From Arbacia lixula (Eukaryota > Echinodermata > Echinoidea > Arbacioida > Arbaciidae), in NCBI GenBank assembly GCA_963669155.1, contig OZ022587.1, forward strand, positions 18,676,694-18,740,693: a stretch of 64,000 bases of DNA, given 5' to 3'. Under the pieces are notes generated by a model that was not told where the DNA came from, ran no database searches, and worked only from the letters and a program-made list of their open reading frames with translations. Every line of letters starts with the position of its first letter. The stretch's first letter is position 1. The translations under genes and the position numbers were made by a program. Below are positions 37,001-40,898 of this stretch, one piece after another.

Positions 37001-40000
37001 TTGTGTGAGATGTCACTGTAATAGTCTTCAACTTTCTTTTCCTCCAGATACTGATGCCTACTGTGTACTGCACCATTGTGTGAGAGATCGTGTGAGATGT
37101 CACTGTAATAGTCTTCAACTTTCTTTTCCTCCAGATACTGATGCCTACTGTGTAAGAGATTGTGTGAGATGACACTGTAATAGTCTTCAACTTTCTTTTC
37201 CTCCAGATACTGATGCCTACTGTGTAAGAGATTGTGTGAGATGTCACTTTAATAGTCTTCAACTTACTTTTCCTCCAGATACTGATGCCTACTGTGTACT
37301 GCACCATTGTGTGAGAGATTTTGTGAGATGTCATTGTAATAGTGTTCAACTTTCTTTTCCTCCAGATACTGATGCCTACTGTGTACTGCACCATTGTGTG
37401 AGAGATTTTGTGAGATGTCATTGTAATAGTCTTCAACTTTCTTTTCCTCCAGATACTGATGCCTACTGTGTAGTGCACCATTGTGTGAGAGATTTTGTGA
37501 GATGTCACTGTAATAGTCTTCAACTTTCTTTTCCTCCAGATACTGATGCCTACTGTGTAAGAGATTGTATGAGATGTCACTGTAATAGTCTTCAACTTTC
37601 TTTACCTCCAGATACTGATGCCTACTGTGTAAGAGATTGTGTGAGATGTCACTGTAATAGTCTTCAACTTTCTTTTCCTCCAGATACTGATGCCTACTGT
37701 GTACTGCACCATTGTGTAAGAGATTGTGTGAGGTGTCACTGTAATATTAATCAACTTTCCTTTCCTCCAGATACCGATGCCTACTGTGTACTGCACCATT
37801 TTGTAAGAGATTGTGTGAGATGTCACTGTAATAGTCTTCAACTTTCTTTTCCTCCAGATACTGATGCCGACTGTGTAAGAGATTGTATGAGATGTCACTG
37901 TAATAGTCTTCAACTTTCTTTTCCTCCAGATACTGATGCCTACTCTGTACTGCACCATTGTGTGAGAGATTGTGTGAGATGTCACTGTAATAGTCTTCAA
38001 CTTTCTTCTCCTCCAGATACTGATGCCTACTGTGTGAGAGATTGTGTGAGATGTCACTGTAATAGTCTTCAACTTTCTTTCCCTCCAGATACTGATGCCT
38101 ACTGTGTAAGAGATTGTGTGAGATGTCACTGTAATAGTCTTCAACTCTCTTAACCTCCAGATACTGATGCCTACTGTGTAAGAGATTGTGTGAGATGTCA
38201 CTGTAATAGTCTTCAACTTTCTTTTCCTCCAGATACTGATGCCTACTGTGTAAGAGATTGTGTGAGATGTCACTGTAATAGTCTTCAACTTTCTTTTCCT
38301 CCAGATACTGATGCCTACTGTGTGAGAGATTGTGTGAGATGTCACTGTAATAGTCTTCAACTCTCTTTTCCTCCAGATACTGATGCCTACTGTGTACTGC
38401 ACCATTGTGTGAGAGATTGTATGAGATGTCACTGTAATAGTCTTCAACTTTCTTTACCTCCAGATACTGATGCCTACTGTGTAAGAGATTGTGTGAGATG
38501 TCACTGTAATAGTCTTCAACTTTCTTTTTTCTCCAGATACTGATGCCTACTGTTTACTGCACTATTGTGTACTGGATGACAGGCCAACCTCATGACGGGG
38601 GAAGGTTTACACTATTTGTGTCCATGGCAGTCTCAACATCGCTGGTGGCACAGTCTTTAGGGTTGATCATAGGTGCAGGCCTGCCGTTGGAGGTGAGTTG
38701 TCTAGTTTGTTTTTCAGTGTGTTCACATAAAGAACCAAAGTGGTGTCGTCATATGAGCATGTTGTCAAGACAATTGGCTCTAAACAAACTCACTCCAGCG
38801 AGAGGTTTAGCGGTCCGATATTGTCTAATGGGCTAGTGTCGGGCATTCCCAATTACGGTCCACGCTGTGATCACTGCTGCTTGCTCTACCCGCATTGCTT
38901 AACTATTTGTCTTGACAATAATGCTCAAGTGACGTCACACTTCGGCACTCTATTGAAGCAGTAGTGGTGGGTGCATTCACACTGTGTCTCCATTGTGAGG
39001 TAGAGCTGAAAGATTTTTAATTTAGAATTGCACCACCACAAAGAGTGAGCCACAAGATATATTTACTAATTTTGCAATTGATGGCAAGTTAGCAATTTAT
39101 TGCAACGTTTGGTATCACAAAACCATCATTGCTATATCAGGGGTGGATCCAGAGAGGGGGCCAAAGGGGCCGCGACCCCCCCCCCCCTTTCCCAGACATT
39201 CTTGAGCGGTTGGTTGGGGCACACTCGACTACAGATTGACAGAACCATGGCCATATTTCTGAACAGGAATGGGAGCTGGTCTCCGGCTCCCCTTTTCACA
39301 AATCCTGGATCTGGGGGGTGTTTCACCAAGCTGTTCGGAAGTTACGAACAACTTTACGAACGACTGGTGATCCCTTCTTGTGCTGAATTAGATTCTCAAT
39401 GAACAAAGTGTGGTATCGCATTTAGCACAAGACGGGATCACCAGTCGTTCGTAAAGTGGTTCGTAACTTATGAACAGCTTGGTGAAAGGCCCCCCTGTCC
39501 CTGTATAAACAAGGTGTCCCAGAAAAAAGGAAACCCGTTTTTCGAGGTCGTTAACGTAATCCTAAAATATCATATTATTATAAAAATAGCAGCAATATCG
39601 AGAGTAAAGTATCTTCTTTTGTTTGGTACCAAATTCACGATGAATTGTTCACGCATGACTGATTTCAAGCAATTACGAGTGCTCGATGTCAGAAACGTTT
39701 TGCGCAGAGTAACGAATGCTGTTTGCACTACGTCGATGCTTCCTTACAAATTTTGACCATTTGTCCTGCGTAAATTGATTTTGACAATTATTTTTTAAGC
39801 ACCTGTTGCTCCTCAACGCATGACTCTTATCTATCATGTGAGGTGTCAAATGAAAGAGGAAACACCATGCTTTCTAATGATGTGTATAATATTCCATGAT
39901 TTTTTTCAGTCAACTAGAGAAATTACACAGAATCTCGGTTTCCTTTTTTCTGGGACACACTGTATATTGCAAATCCTAGCCAAGGTAGGCCGATATTTTG

Positions 40001-40655
40001 CAATCAAGGATATTGATCCTCACAAGCTACAATTCATATCAATTGCAAGTTATGATTGTTGTATTTTTCTGATACAGATTGATCATTTGTGAAATTAATA
40101 AATCAGTCATTTGATTGATCTACTGATCATAGAATCAATTACTCTTCTTTGTTATACAGGACCCAGTGCGTGTGGCAAAGAATAGAAATCCTATTTTGTG
40201 TATCCCATGAACGATCTTTATATGAAGGTTCTACTGTGTACCAGTCCTTTAGATATCGTCTGCTGTTTCAGATGAAAGTATGATCCCTTTCCCCATTCCA
40301 TCACTAGGTGGCGGTGTTTGTCGGCCCAGTTTCCAGTATCCCGATCCTGCTTTTCTCAGGATTCTTCGTCACCCTGGACAACATCCCGGACTACCTGCAG
40401 TGGATGTCCTACGGCTCCTTCGTCCGCTACTCCTACGAGGGCGTCATGATCTCCGTCTACGGCCTTGACCGAGGCGAGATCCCCTGTGAGAGCCAAGAGG
40501 TCTGCATCTTCCACACGGCCCAAGACATTCTGGACGAACTGGACATTGGCTCCGACAACCTCAAGCTAGACTTTGGTGTCTTGCTCGTGTTCTTTATTGT
40601 GCTACGTGTCATCTGTTACTTCATTCTCCGTGCGAAGGTCAAGCGTGTGTTTTAA
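5292..40655 (+). CDS. ABCG1/4: ABCG1/ABCG4-type ABC half transporter (12 exons)
   Basis: Join of 5292-5486, 12522-12639, 20848-21037, 24271-24416, 25208-25331, 26512-26626, 27390-27631, 29054-29161, 29894-30062, 31693-31793, 38537-38692 and 40308-40655. All introns are GT..AG and the phases match; from the ATG at 5360 the product is 647 residues, close to vertebrate ABCG4 (about 646) and ABCG1 (about 678). Residue positions from that Met: Walker [10 protein letters not shown] 65-73, Q-loop Q111, signature ISGGQ 166-170, Walker B IMFFDE 186-191, D-loop SGLD 194-197, switch His223, then six predicted helices (about 399-415, 425-446, 475-495, 502-530, 536-556, 621-639). The order, N-terminal cassette then membrane domain, is typical of ABCG. 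Family knowledge: ABCG1 and ABCG4 act as dimers in sterol export to lipoproteins; substrate here is inferred. Several phrases (LFEMFDKLYIL, YWMTGQP) look slightly nearer ABCG4, but ABCG1 versus ABCG4 orthology is not resolved. Confidence 0.95.
5360..5362 (+). other. ABCG1/4: Candidate ABCG start codon
   Basis: ATG in context CTCAAGATGGCC, with purine at -3 and G at +4. It gives a 647-residue product. The upstream part of the exon is also open, so an N-terminal extension from a missing exon cannot be excluded. Confidence 0.5.
5885..6410. repeat. Dispersed repeat with internal tandem duplication
   Basis: A segment of about 125 bp containing GTCTCTAGGCTACAGAACTG and GTGGGAGGGAAGTT occurs twice in tandem (about 6155-6281 and 6286-6408). 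The whole block, from AGGAATCAGCAGTA near 5904, has a diverged sibling at about 48960-49315 with the same order of landmarks (GGAATCAGCAGTA, GTCTCTAGG, CGGACGACC, GGGAGGGAAGTTC). It is probably an interspersed repeat of unknown class. Confidence 0.7.
6671..7078 (+). pseudogene. Broken acidic ORF, possible gene or transposon fragment
   Basis: From 6671 there is a 105-codon open frame rich in Asp and Glu ([17 protein letters not shown]) that ends with [11 protein letters not shown] and a stop near 6987. A shifted frame continues with [18 protein letters not shown] and TENW, up to a donor-like GTATGT at 7079. The stretch between about 6720 and 7078 has protein-like composition and is not low-complexity DNA. 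No in-frame ATG supports a start, so it looks like a decayed exon. The layout (acidic stretch, then YRxEPE, then ..NSTENW before a splice) is reminiscent of repetitive invertebrate proteins carrying a Cys-rich P2X7-type C-terminal domain, but this is a weak inference. Confidence 0.3.
9413..9755. repeat. GA / GT microsatellite
   Basis: GAGA runs, a TGTG block (about 9432-9488), then GAGA and GACA repeats ending in a pure GA run at about 9715-9755. The open frames on both strands here are repeat artefacts. Confidence 0.95.
10754..11180. mobile_element. Non-autonomous TIR element rich in GCTAGC
   Basis: The left end GGTGCATCTTCATTGGCCC and the reverse complement of the right end, GGTGTCTTCATTAAGCCC, are imperfect terminal inverted repeats. 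Both subterminal regions contain repeated AGCTAGCTA and AAATAGC motifs in opposite orientation. There is no transposase frame. It is probably a MITE-like or decayed DNA transposon. Confidence 0.6.
12125..12350 (+). repeat. Dispersed repeat shared with 25.7-26.4 kb
   Basis: Landmarks GGGCTAGCTTTTTCTACTCAG, CCAGACAATAGA, AAGCCACACCCCTTTGGTTAC and GGTTCACAAAGTCAGAAA recur in the same order at 25680-25713 and 26265-26415. That second copy is split by an inserted element. The open frame over this segment is not conserved between the copies, so I do not call it coding. Confidence 0.65.
12522..12639 (+). CDS. ABCG1/4: ABCG exon B: Walker A
   Basis: The acceptor is CTCCTTCAG and the donor is TACAA|GTACGT. 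It encodes [20 protein letters not shown] continuing through the P-loop GPSGAGKSS (residues 65-73), which binds the ATP phosphates. It enters in phase 1, completing a Glu codon, and leaves in phase 2. The exon matches the ABCG1/4 segment ending LAGYK. Confidence 0.95.
12746..13290 (-). mobile_element. Retroposon 3' end with ATCAA-type tail
   Basis: Read on the minus strand, the segment ends with GGAAAAATAAATCAAATCAA, that is an AATAAA signal and a short pentamer repeat, as in many LINE or SINE 3' ends. A 118-codon minus-strand frame (13289-12933) lies in it, but I do not recognise the product and it could be chance. The 5' limit is uncertain. Confidence 0.45.
13747..13899. mobile_element. Palindromic MITE, family 1 copy (ACTTACCATTRATGGTAA type)
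   Basis: The outer arms TTTCATAAAACCTACCA and, inverted, TTTCATAAAACTTACCATTG form terminal inverted repeats, and the interior carries GGTAACTACCATGGTAAC. Related copies lie at 30282-30431 and 40716-40872. There is no coding capacity. Confidence 0.75.
13900..13950 (+). repeat. Partial duplicate of ABCG exon B in its own downstream intron
   Basis: GCTGAGAAGTCATCCTTCAT followed by GAATGTTTTGG is nearly identical to the end of exon B (GCTGGCAAGTCATCCTTCAT, GAACGTCTTGG). It is followed by a donor-like GCAAGTAAC. It lies about 1.3 kb after the true exon, directly beside a MITE, and no acceptor precedes it, so it is a relic and not an alternative exon. Confidence 0.75.
14365..14598. mobile_element. 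Palindromic MITE, family 2 copy 1
   Basis: The left arm (CAGCTCAAAGGAATTGGCAT, then AGGGAAAGGAAAAGG, then TAGTTCAGCATGAAACA) is mirrored by the right arm (TGTTTCATGCTGAACTGGAC, CCTTTCCCTTTCCCTATGCC, ATTCCTTTGAGCT). Copies also lie at 19109-19341 and 44189-44429. No open frame; probably a non-autonomous DNA transposon. Confidence 0.85.
14827..15155. repeat. CT microsatellite
   Basis: CTCT repeats with CCCT and TTTC interruptions. The 181-codon Ser/Leu frame across it is low complexity. Confidence 0.93.
15680..15735. repeat. CT microsatellite
   Basis: An almost pure CT run with one CTAT interruption. Confidence 0.93.
16419..17904. mobile_element. 1.5 kb TIR element without recognisable transposase
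   Basis: The left end CTCAGCGTAGCACTACAATT and the inverted right end CTCAGCGTAGCACTATAATT differ at one of 20 positions. The interior is AT-rich with some CpG-rich parts and has no long open frame on either strand, so it is probably a non-autonomous DNA transposon. I could not define a clear target-site duplication. Confidence 0.75.
18270..18450 (-). mobile_element. MITE, family 3 copy 1 (internally deleted)
   Basis: Shares CTCTGACCTTCAAATTTCAC, GTGCAAACTTTCATGAAG and GGGACGGTCCATCTTTAA with the longer copies at 45712-46044 and 55580-55925. The other end (TTTAAAGGTAGCCCGTCC) is present but the middle half is missing. Confidence 0.75.
18563..18793. mobile_element. MITE, family 4 copy 1
   Basis: Closely matches 25357-25605 (shared ATCTGGGTTATTGG, CTTGCTGCGAGATATTC, GATGTGGTGTTGCACTGATG). 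The right end GTTGCTTCCTTTTGTCAGA is intact, while the left terminal repeat is decayed. Confidence 0.8.
19109..19341. mobile_element. Palindromic MITE, family 2 copy 2
   Basis: Runs from TACACTACAACTCAAATGCA to GAGCTGTAGTGTA, with inner arms TCCAGTTCAGCATGAAACAT and ATGTTTCATGCTGAACTGGT around a short loop. Confidence 0.88.
20550..20812 (+). mobile_element. Retroposon 3' tail ending in a GAATCTT repeat
   Basis: A T-rich untranslated-type segment ends in AAAATTGAATCTTGAATCTC and TTGAATCTT repeats, as in some LINE 3' tails. The 5' limit and family are uncertain. The tail stops about 35 nt before the acceptor of exon C. Confidence 0.4.
20848..21037 (+). CDS. ABCG1/4: ABCG exon C: region between Walker A and signature, with Q-loop
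   Basis: The acceptor is TCCTCTTCAG and the donor is GCTGCG|GTAAGAAC. It enters in phase 2 and leaves in phase 0. It encodes residues 83-145, including the Q-loop in [20 protein letters not shown] (Q111) that couples the cassette to the membrane domain. The 3' end of this exon and its donor are duplicated several times in the following intron. Confidence 0.95.
21005..21404 (+). repeat. Tandem copies of the exon C 3' end plus its splice donor (period 132-133 bp)
   Basis: The exon end (GGATGAAGTGGAGTGAGAAG, AAAGCTGCG) with the donor GTAAGA and the next ~95 bp of intron is repeated in tandem. Donors stand at 21038 (true), 21171 (GCTGTG|GTAAGAAAG) and 21303 (GCTGCG|GTAAGAAAG), so the period is 133 then 132. 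The intronic part (GATAGACTGATTAACAGATA) is also near-identical in all three. Use of a later donor would read into TGA six codons after the normal boundary. Confidence 0.92.
21399..21662 (+). repeat. Older, diverged copies of the exon C 3' half
   Basis: At 21399-21485, CCCATCTCATCGTCAGGGAA to GTGAGAAGCGAGCTGCGGTA resembles about 90 nt of exon C including the donor. At 21556-21662, CTCTTTTGCCCTATTTTATG, GAAGCTATGTACATGGCAGC and AACGCTGCTGTAGTAAAG is a second decayed copy. Both have lost the reading frame. Confidence 0.75.
21663..23610 (+). other. Middle of ABCG intron C-D, no gene seen
   Basis: AT-rich sequence with a poly-C run near 21811-21828 and a GATA run at about 21968-21992. I recognise no exon or mobile element here. 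Confidence 0.5.
23611..23970 (+). repeat. Three diverged tandem copies of the exon D acceptor side
   Basis: The copy at 23890-23970 repeats the acceptor and exon start almost exactly (ATTGCTGTTTTAG|ATTGATG), then decays (GATTTGATGGATTGT, AGACCAGAACATCTC). The copy at about 23751-23815 keeps GAGATCATAAGCCTGCTGGG. The copy at about 23611-23678 keeps CTGATTGAGGATATGAAACC. All three are followed by a shared spacer with TTGTATGAAATAGT or close variants. A read-through from the nearest copy hits TAG after 16 codons. Confidence 0.78.
24036..24242 (+). mobile_element. MITE, family 5 copy 1, just upstream of exon D
   Basis: Ends AAGCTGCCAAGTC and, inverted, CCAGAGCTACCAACATTG. It shares GGATTTCATCACAT, CCCAATCTCCCTGATTATTG and CATCTCCCTGATTTCTGATG with 28807-29014. 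It ends 28 nt before the exon D acceptor. Confidence 0.82.
24271..24416 (+). CDS. ABCG1/4: ABCG exon D: ABC signature and Walker B
   Basis: The acceptor is GCTGTTTTAG and the donor is CACAAG|GTATTG. Residues 146-193 contain the signature [13 protein letters not shown] and Walker B IMFFDEPT; Asp190 and Glu191 are the Mg-binding and catalytic acids. It enters in phase 0 and leaves in phase 2, with Ser194 split across the junction. The upstream intron carries decayed copies of this acceptor. Confidence 0.97.
24417..25207 (+). other. ABCG intron D-E
   Basis: AT-rich sequence with a left-truncated family 6 MITE at about 24918-25106. Nothing else recognised. Confidence 0.55.
24918..25106. mobile_element. 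MITE, family 6 copy 1 (left-truncated)
   Basis: Shares GGGTAGAGCAAGCAGCAGTG and the end CACCTTCGGTACTCTAT with the copies at 29622-29850 and 38727-38953. The left terminal repeat is missing. Confidence 0.75.
25208..25331 (+). CDS. ABCG1/4: ABCG exon E: D-loop and switch histidine
   Basis: The acceptor is CATCTTGCAG and the donor is GATAAG|GTGAAC. It completes the SGLD D-loop (194-197) and carries [20 protein letters not shown] with switch His223. Residues 195-235; it leaves in phase 0. Confidence 0.96.
25357..25605. mobile_element. MITE, family 4 copy 2 with perfect terminal inverted repeats
   Basis: Starts CCCTACTCTGACAAAAGGAA and ends with its exact inverted match TTCCTTTTGTCAGAGTAGGG. 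It is 249 bp and non-coding. The first copy is at 18563-18793. Confidence 0.88.
25714..26092. mobile_element. TIR element inserted in a dispersed repeat
   Basis: Ends CAGACCTGCCAAC and GTTGGCAGGTCTGG, which are inverted copies. It separates two parts of a repeat that is continuous at 12125-12350. The ends resemble those of the family 5 MITEs (AGCTGCCAA), so the two may share a mobiliser. Confidence 0.72.
26512..26626 (+). CDS. ABCG1/4: ABCG exon F: end of the nucleotide-binding domain
   Basis: The acceptor is GATTTTTCAG and the donor is ACTTTG|GTAAGT. It encodes [13 protein letters not shown] and [10 protein letters not shown] (residues 236-273), matching the ABCG1/4 segment after the H-loop. 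It enters in phase 0 and leaves in phase 1. Confidence 0.95.
26627..27389 (+). other. ABCG intron F-G
   Basis: Contains a tRNA-derived SINE in antisense orientation (27007-27330) near its 3' end; otherwise no feature seen. Confidence 0.6.
27007..27330 (-). mobile_element. tRNA-derived SINE
   Basis: On the minus strand, near 27323, there is an A-box-like TGGTATAGTGG and about 40 nt later a B-box GGTTCAAGCCC, the internal RNA polymerase III promoter of tRNA-type SINEs. The body includes AAATGGGTACCTGGCAGG and ends GCGCTACATAAGAA followed by an ATT-rich tail, which resembles widespread animal SINE 3' ends. It lies opposite to the host gene. Confidence 0.85.
27390..27631 (+). CDS. ABCG1/4: ABCG exon G: linker between cassette and membrane domain
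   Basis: The acceptor is TTCTTGCAG and the donor is GTGACG|GTCAGT. It starts with the conserved ELASGEYG and continues into a Gly/Val/Ala-rich linker ([14 protein letters not shown]) that is unlike the vertebrate ABCG1/4 linker, as expected for this variable region. Residues 275-354; phase 1 in, phase 0 out. It is GC-richer than its surroundings. Confidence 0.93.
28016..28802. mobile_element. TTAA-flanked, piggyBac-type non-autonomous TIR element
   Basis: TTAA (28016-28019), then CCCTATCTAGCCCGGG; at the other end AGCCCGGGCTATATACCGTA, GGG, then TTAA (28799-28802). Next to each end is a G/C homopolymer with CAAAAACAGCCCCCC or its inverse. Duplicated TTAA and CCC..GGG termini are typical of piggyBac-type elements. 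There is no transposase frame. Confidence 0.8.
28807..29014 (+). mobile_element. MITE, family 5 copy 2, just upstream of exon H
   Basis: CAGAGCTGCCAAG to TTGGTATCTCTG, with the same interior as 24036-24242. It begins 4 nt after the TTAA of the neighbouring element. Confidence 0.82.
29054..29161 (+). CDS. ABCG1/4: ABCG exon H: entry to the membrane domain
   Basis: The acceptor is ATTCTCACAG and the donor is GATCCA|GTGAGT. It encodes [20 protein letters not shown] within residues 355-390, the conserved amphipathic segment (QFxxLFKRTF) before the first helix. It is 36 codons, phase 0 at both ends. Confidence 0.95.
29162..29893 (+). other. ABCG intron H-I
   Basis: AT-rich, with a family 6 MITE (29622-29850) near its 3' end. 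Nothing else recognised. Confidence 0.55.
29622..29850. mobile_element. MITE, family 6 copy 2
   Basis: Ends ATAGAGTACCGAAGTATGAC and CACCACTTCGGTATTCTAT form terminal inverted repeats. The interior shares CGGGTAGAGCAAGCAGCAGT with 24918-25106 and, inverted, with 38727-38953. It ends 44 nt before exon I. Confidence 0.85.
29894..30062 (+). CDS. ABCG1/4: ABCG exon I: first two membrane helices
   Basis: The acceptor is CTCTTGACAG and the donor is TTATCAT|GTGAGT. It encodes helix 1 ([16 protein letters not shown], residues about 399-415) and helix 2 ([20 protein letters not shown], about 426-445). It leaves in phase 1, splitting the Phe of the conserved LxFPLE motif. Its 3' end and donor are copied downstream. 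Confidence 0.96.
30063..30200 (+). repeat. tRNA-like SINE fragment at the exon I donor
   Basis: CGCACAGCGTAGAGTATG, followed by GGTTCCAGTCCC, resembles weak A and B boxes. Similar sequences follow the duplicated exon I ends at 30569 (GGTTCCAGTCCC) and 31122 (GTGCAGTGATTG then GGTTCAAAGCC). A decayed tRNA-derived SINE is likely but not certain. Confidence 0.5.
30282..30431. mobile_element. Palindromic MITE, family 1 copy 2
   Basis: Outer arms CCATTGCATAAAACTTATCA and TTAATGGTAAGTTTTATGCA are inverted repeats, with inner GCGATGTTACCATGG. Same family as 13747 and 40716. Confidence 0.85.
30545..31108 (+). repeat. Duplicated exon I 3' ends with donor sites
   Basis: At 31073-31108, TTCATGATCTCTCCCATAAT, GCCTATAATATTATC and CTGTTAGTGGAAGG follow the end of exon I and its donor (CATGTTCTCTGCCATGATGC, CTACAGTGTTATC, ATGTGAGTGGAAGG) over almost 50 nt. 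At 30551-30573 a shorter copy keeps GCCATAAGTATAATGATAAC and ATGTGAGTGG, including an intact GTGAGT donor. The CT microsatellite sits between them. Confidence 0.72.
30700..31068. repeat. CT microsatellite
   Basis: About 370 bp of CTCT and TTTC repeats, ending in an uninterrupted CT run. Open frames in all registers here are artefacts. Confidence 0.95.
31693..31793 (+). CDS. ABCG1/4: ABCG exon J: loop and start of helix 3
   Basis: The acceptor is CATACACAG and the donor is TTCCAA|GTAAGT. It completes F447 and encodes [20 protein letters not shown] and the [13 protein letters not shown] segment (residues 448-480), one of the best conserved stretches of ABCG1/4. It leaves in phase 0. Confidence 0.97.
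31794..32653 (+). other. ABCG intron J-K, part before the tandem array
   Basis: AT-rich and T-rich unique-looking sequence. No exon or mobile element recognised. Confidence 0.55.
32654..38536 (+). repeat. 74-unit tandem array of a duplicated 3' splice site and exon K start
   Basis: After a partial unit (32654-32692), 74 full units run from 32693 to 38536: 34 of 87 bp, 36 of 72 bp, 3 of 73 bp and 1 of 75 bp, which sum exactly to 5844 bp. Each unit begins ATACTGATGCCTACTGTGTA (with few variants) and ends in a pyrimidine tract plus AG (TTTCTTTTCCTCCAG). The 87-bp form carries 15 more bases (CTGCACCATTGTGTG). Unit starts match the first 34 nt of exon K with two mismatches in the long form, and exon K begins at the next unit boundary, 38537. 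In the ABCG frame, each unit stops at TAA, TAG or TGA within 7 to 12 codons. The array fills most of the intron. Confidence 0.98.
38537..38692 (+). CDS. ABCG1/4: ABCG exon K: helices 3 and 4
   Basis: The acceptor CTTTTTTCTCCAG is the last boundary of the tandem array; the donor is TTGGAG|GTGAGT. It encodes [17 protein letters not shown] (helix 3) and [20 protein letters not shown] (helix 4), residues 481-532, phase 0 at both ends. Where the array units stop, the exon reads through with TACTGGATG. Confidence 0.96.
38727..38953. mobile_element. MITE, family 6 copy 3 (opposite orientation)
   Basis: Shares, inverted, CACTGCTGCTTGCTCTACCCG and GGCTAGTGTCGG-type interior with 29622-29850. Its left end ATAAAGAACCAAAGTGGTGT is a diverged terminal repeat. 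It starts 34 nt after the exon K donor. Confidence 0.8.
39313..39497. mobile_element. Palindromic MITE-like element
   Basis: The left arm (GGGTGTTTCACCAAGCTGTT, then ACGAACGACTGGTGATCCC) is mirrored by the right arm (GGGATCACCAGTCGTTCGTA, then GAACAGCTTGGTGAAAGGCC). About 185 bp, non-coding. Confidence 0.82.
40308..40655 (+). CDS. ABCG1/4: ABCG exon L: helix 5, extracellular loop, helix 6 and stop
   Basis: The acceptor is TCCATCACTAG and the TAA stop is at 40653-40655. It encodes [18 protein letters not shown] (helix 5), the conserved YLQWMSY, a loop with Cys in [12 protein letters not shown], and the final helix [20 protein letters not shown] before KVKRVF. The end near Arg/Lys is typical of ABCG1/4. 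Residues 533-647. Confidence 0.97.
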   Translation: MAVFVGPVSSIPILLFSGFFVTLDNIPDYLQWMSYGSFVRYSYEGVMISVYGLDRGEIPCESQEVCIFHTAQDILDELDIGSDNLKLDFGVLLVFFIVLRVICYFILRAKVKRVF

Positions 40656-40715
40656 TTTGGTGGAGTTTTCTGGACATGTATGATCAACTAATTCTTACTA
40701 TCTTCACTTCTGGAC

Positions 40716-40872
40716 CCTGTTGCATAAAACTTACCATTGATGGTAACTTTGCTATTAATAGCAACTTCTGTGGAAACCTTGAATTTGATTGGCTGTCCAG
40801 CGATGTTACCTTGGTAGTTACCATTGATGGCAAAGTTTACCATTAATGGTAAGTTTTATGCAACGGGACCCA
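40716..40872. mobile_element. Palindromic MITE, family 1 copy 3, in the ABCG 3' region
   Basis: Outer arms CCCTGTTGCATAAAACTTAC and GTAAGTTTTATGCAACGGGA are inverted repeats, with inner GGTAACTTTGCTATT and GATGTTACCTTGG. It starts 60 nt after the ABCG stop, so it would be in the 3' UTR and could form a long hairpin. Confidence 0.88.
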
Positions 40873-40898
40873 GGTGAGTCTCGTGTGTATTTTCTCAC

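Larger units (their letters stand above)
38693..40307 (+). other. ABCG intron K-L
   Basis: Family 6 MITE (38727-38953), a poly-C stretch near 39177, a palindromic element (39313-39497), then AT-rich sequence with no recognised feature up to the last exon. Confidence 0.55.

Noticed and set aside
32654-38536. CRISPR-like repeat/spacer array
   Set aside because: The units are near-identical over their whole length with no unique spacers, and the setting is a eukaryotic intron.
32605-38543. Long open frames (up to 449 codons) on both strands with [20 protein letters not shown]- or [12 protein letters not shown]-type repeats, resembling a Cys-rich repeat protein
   Set aside because: The units are 72, 75 or 87 bp, all multiples of three, so a stop-free register stays open on either strand. 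The frames differ from the ABCG frame, lack a proper start and shift where 73-bp units occur. The array is explained as duplicated splice-acceptor sequence.
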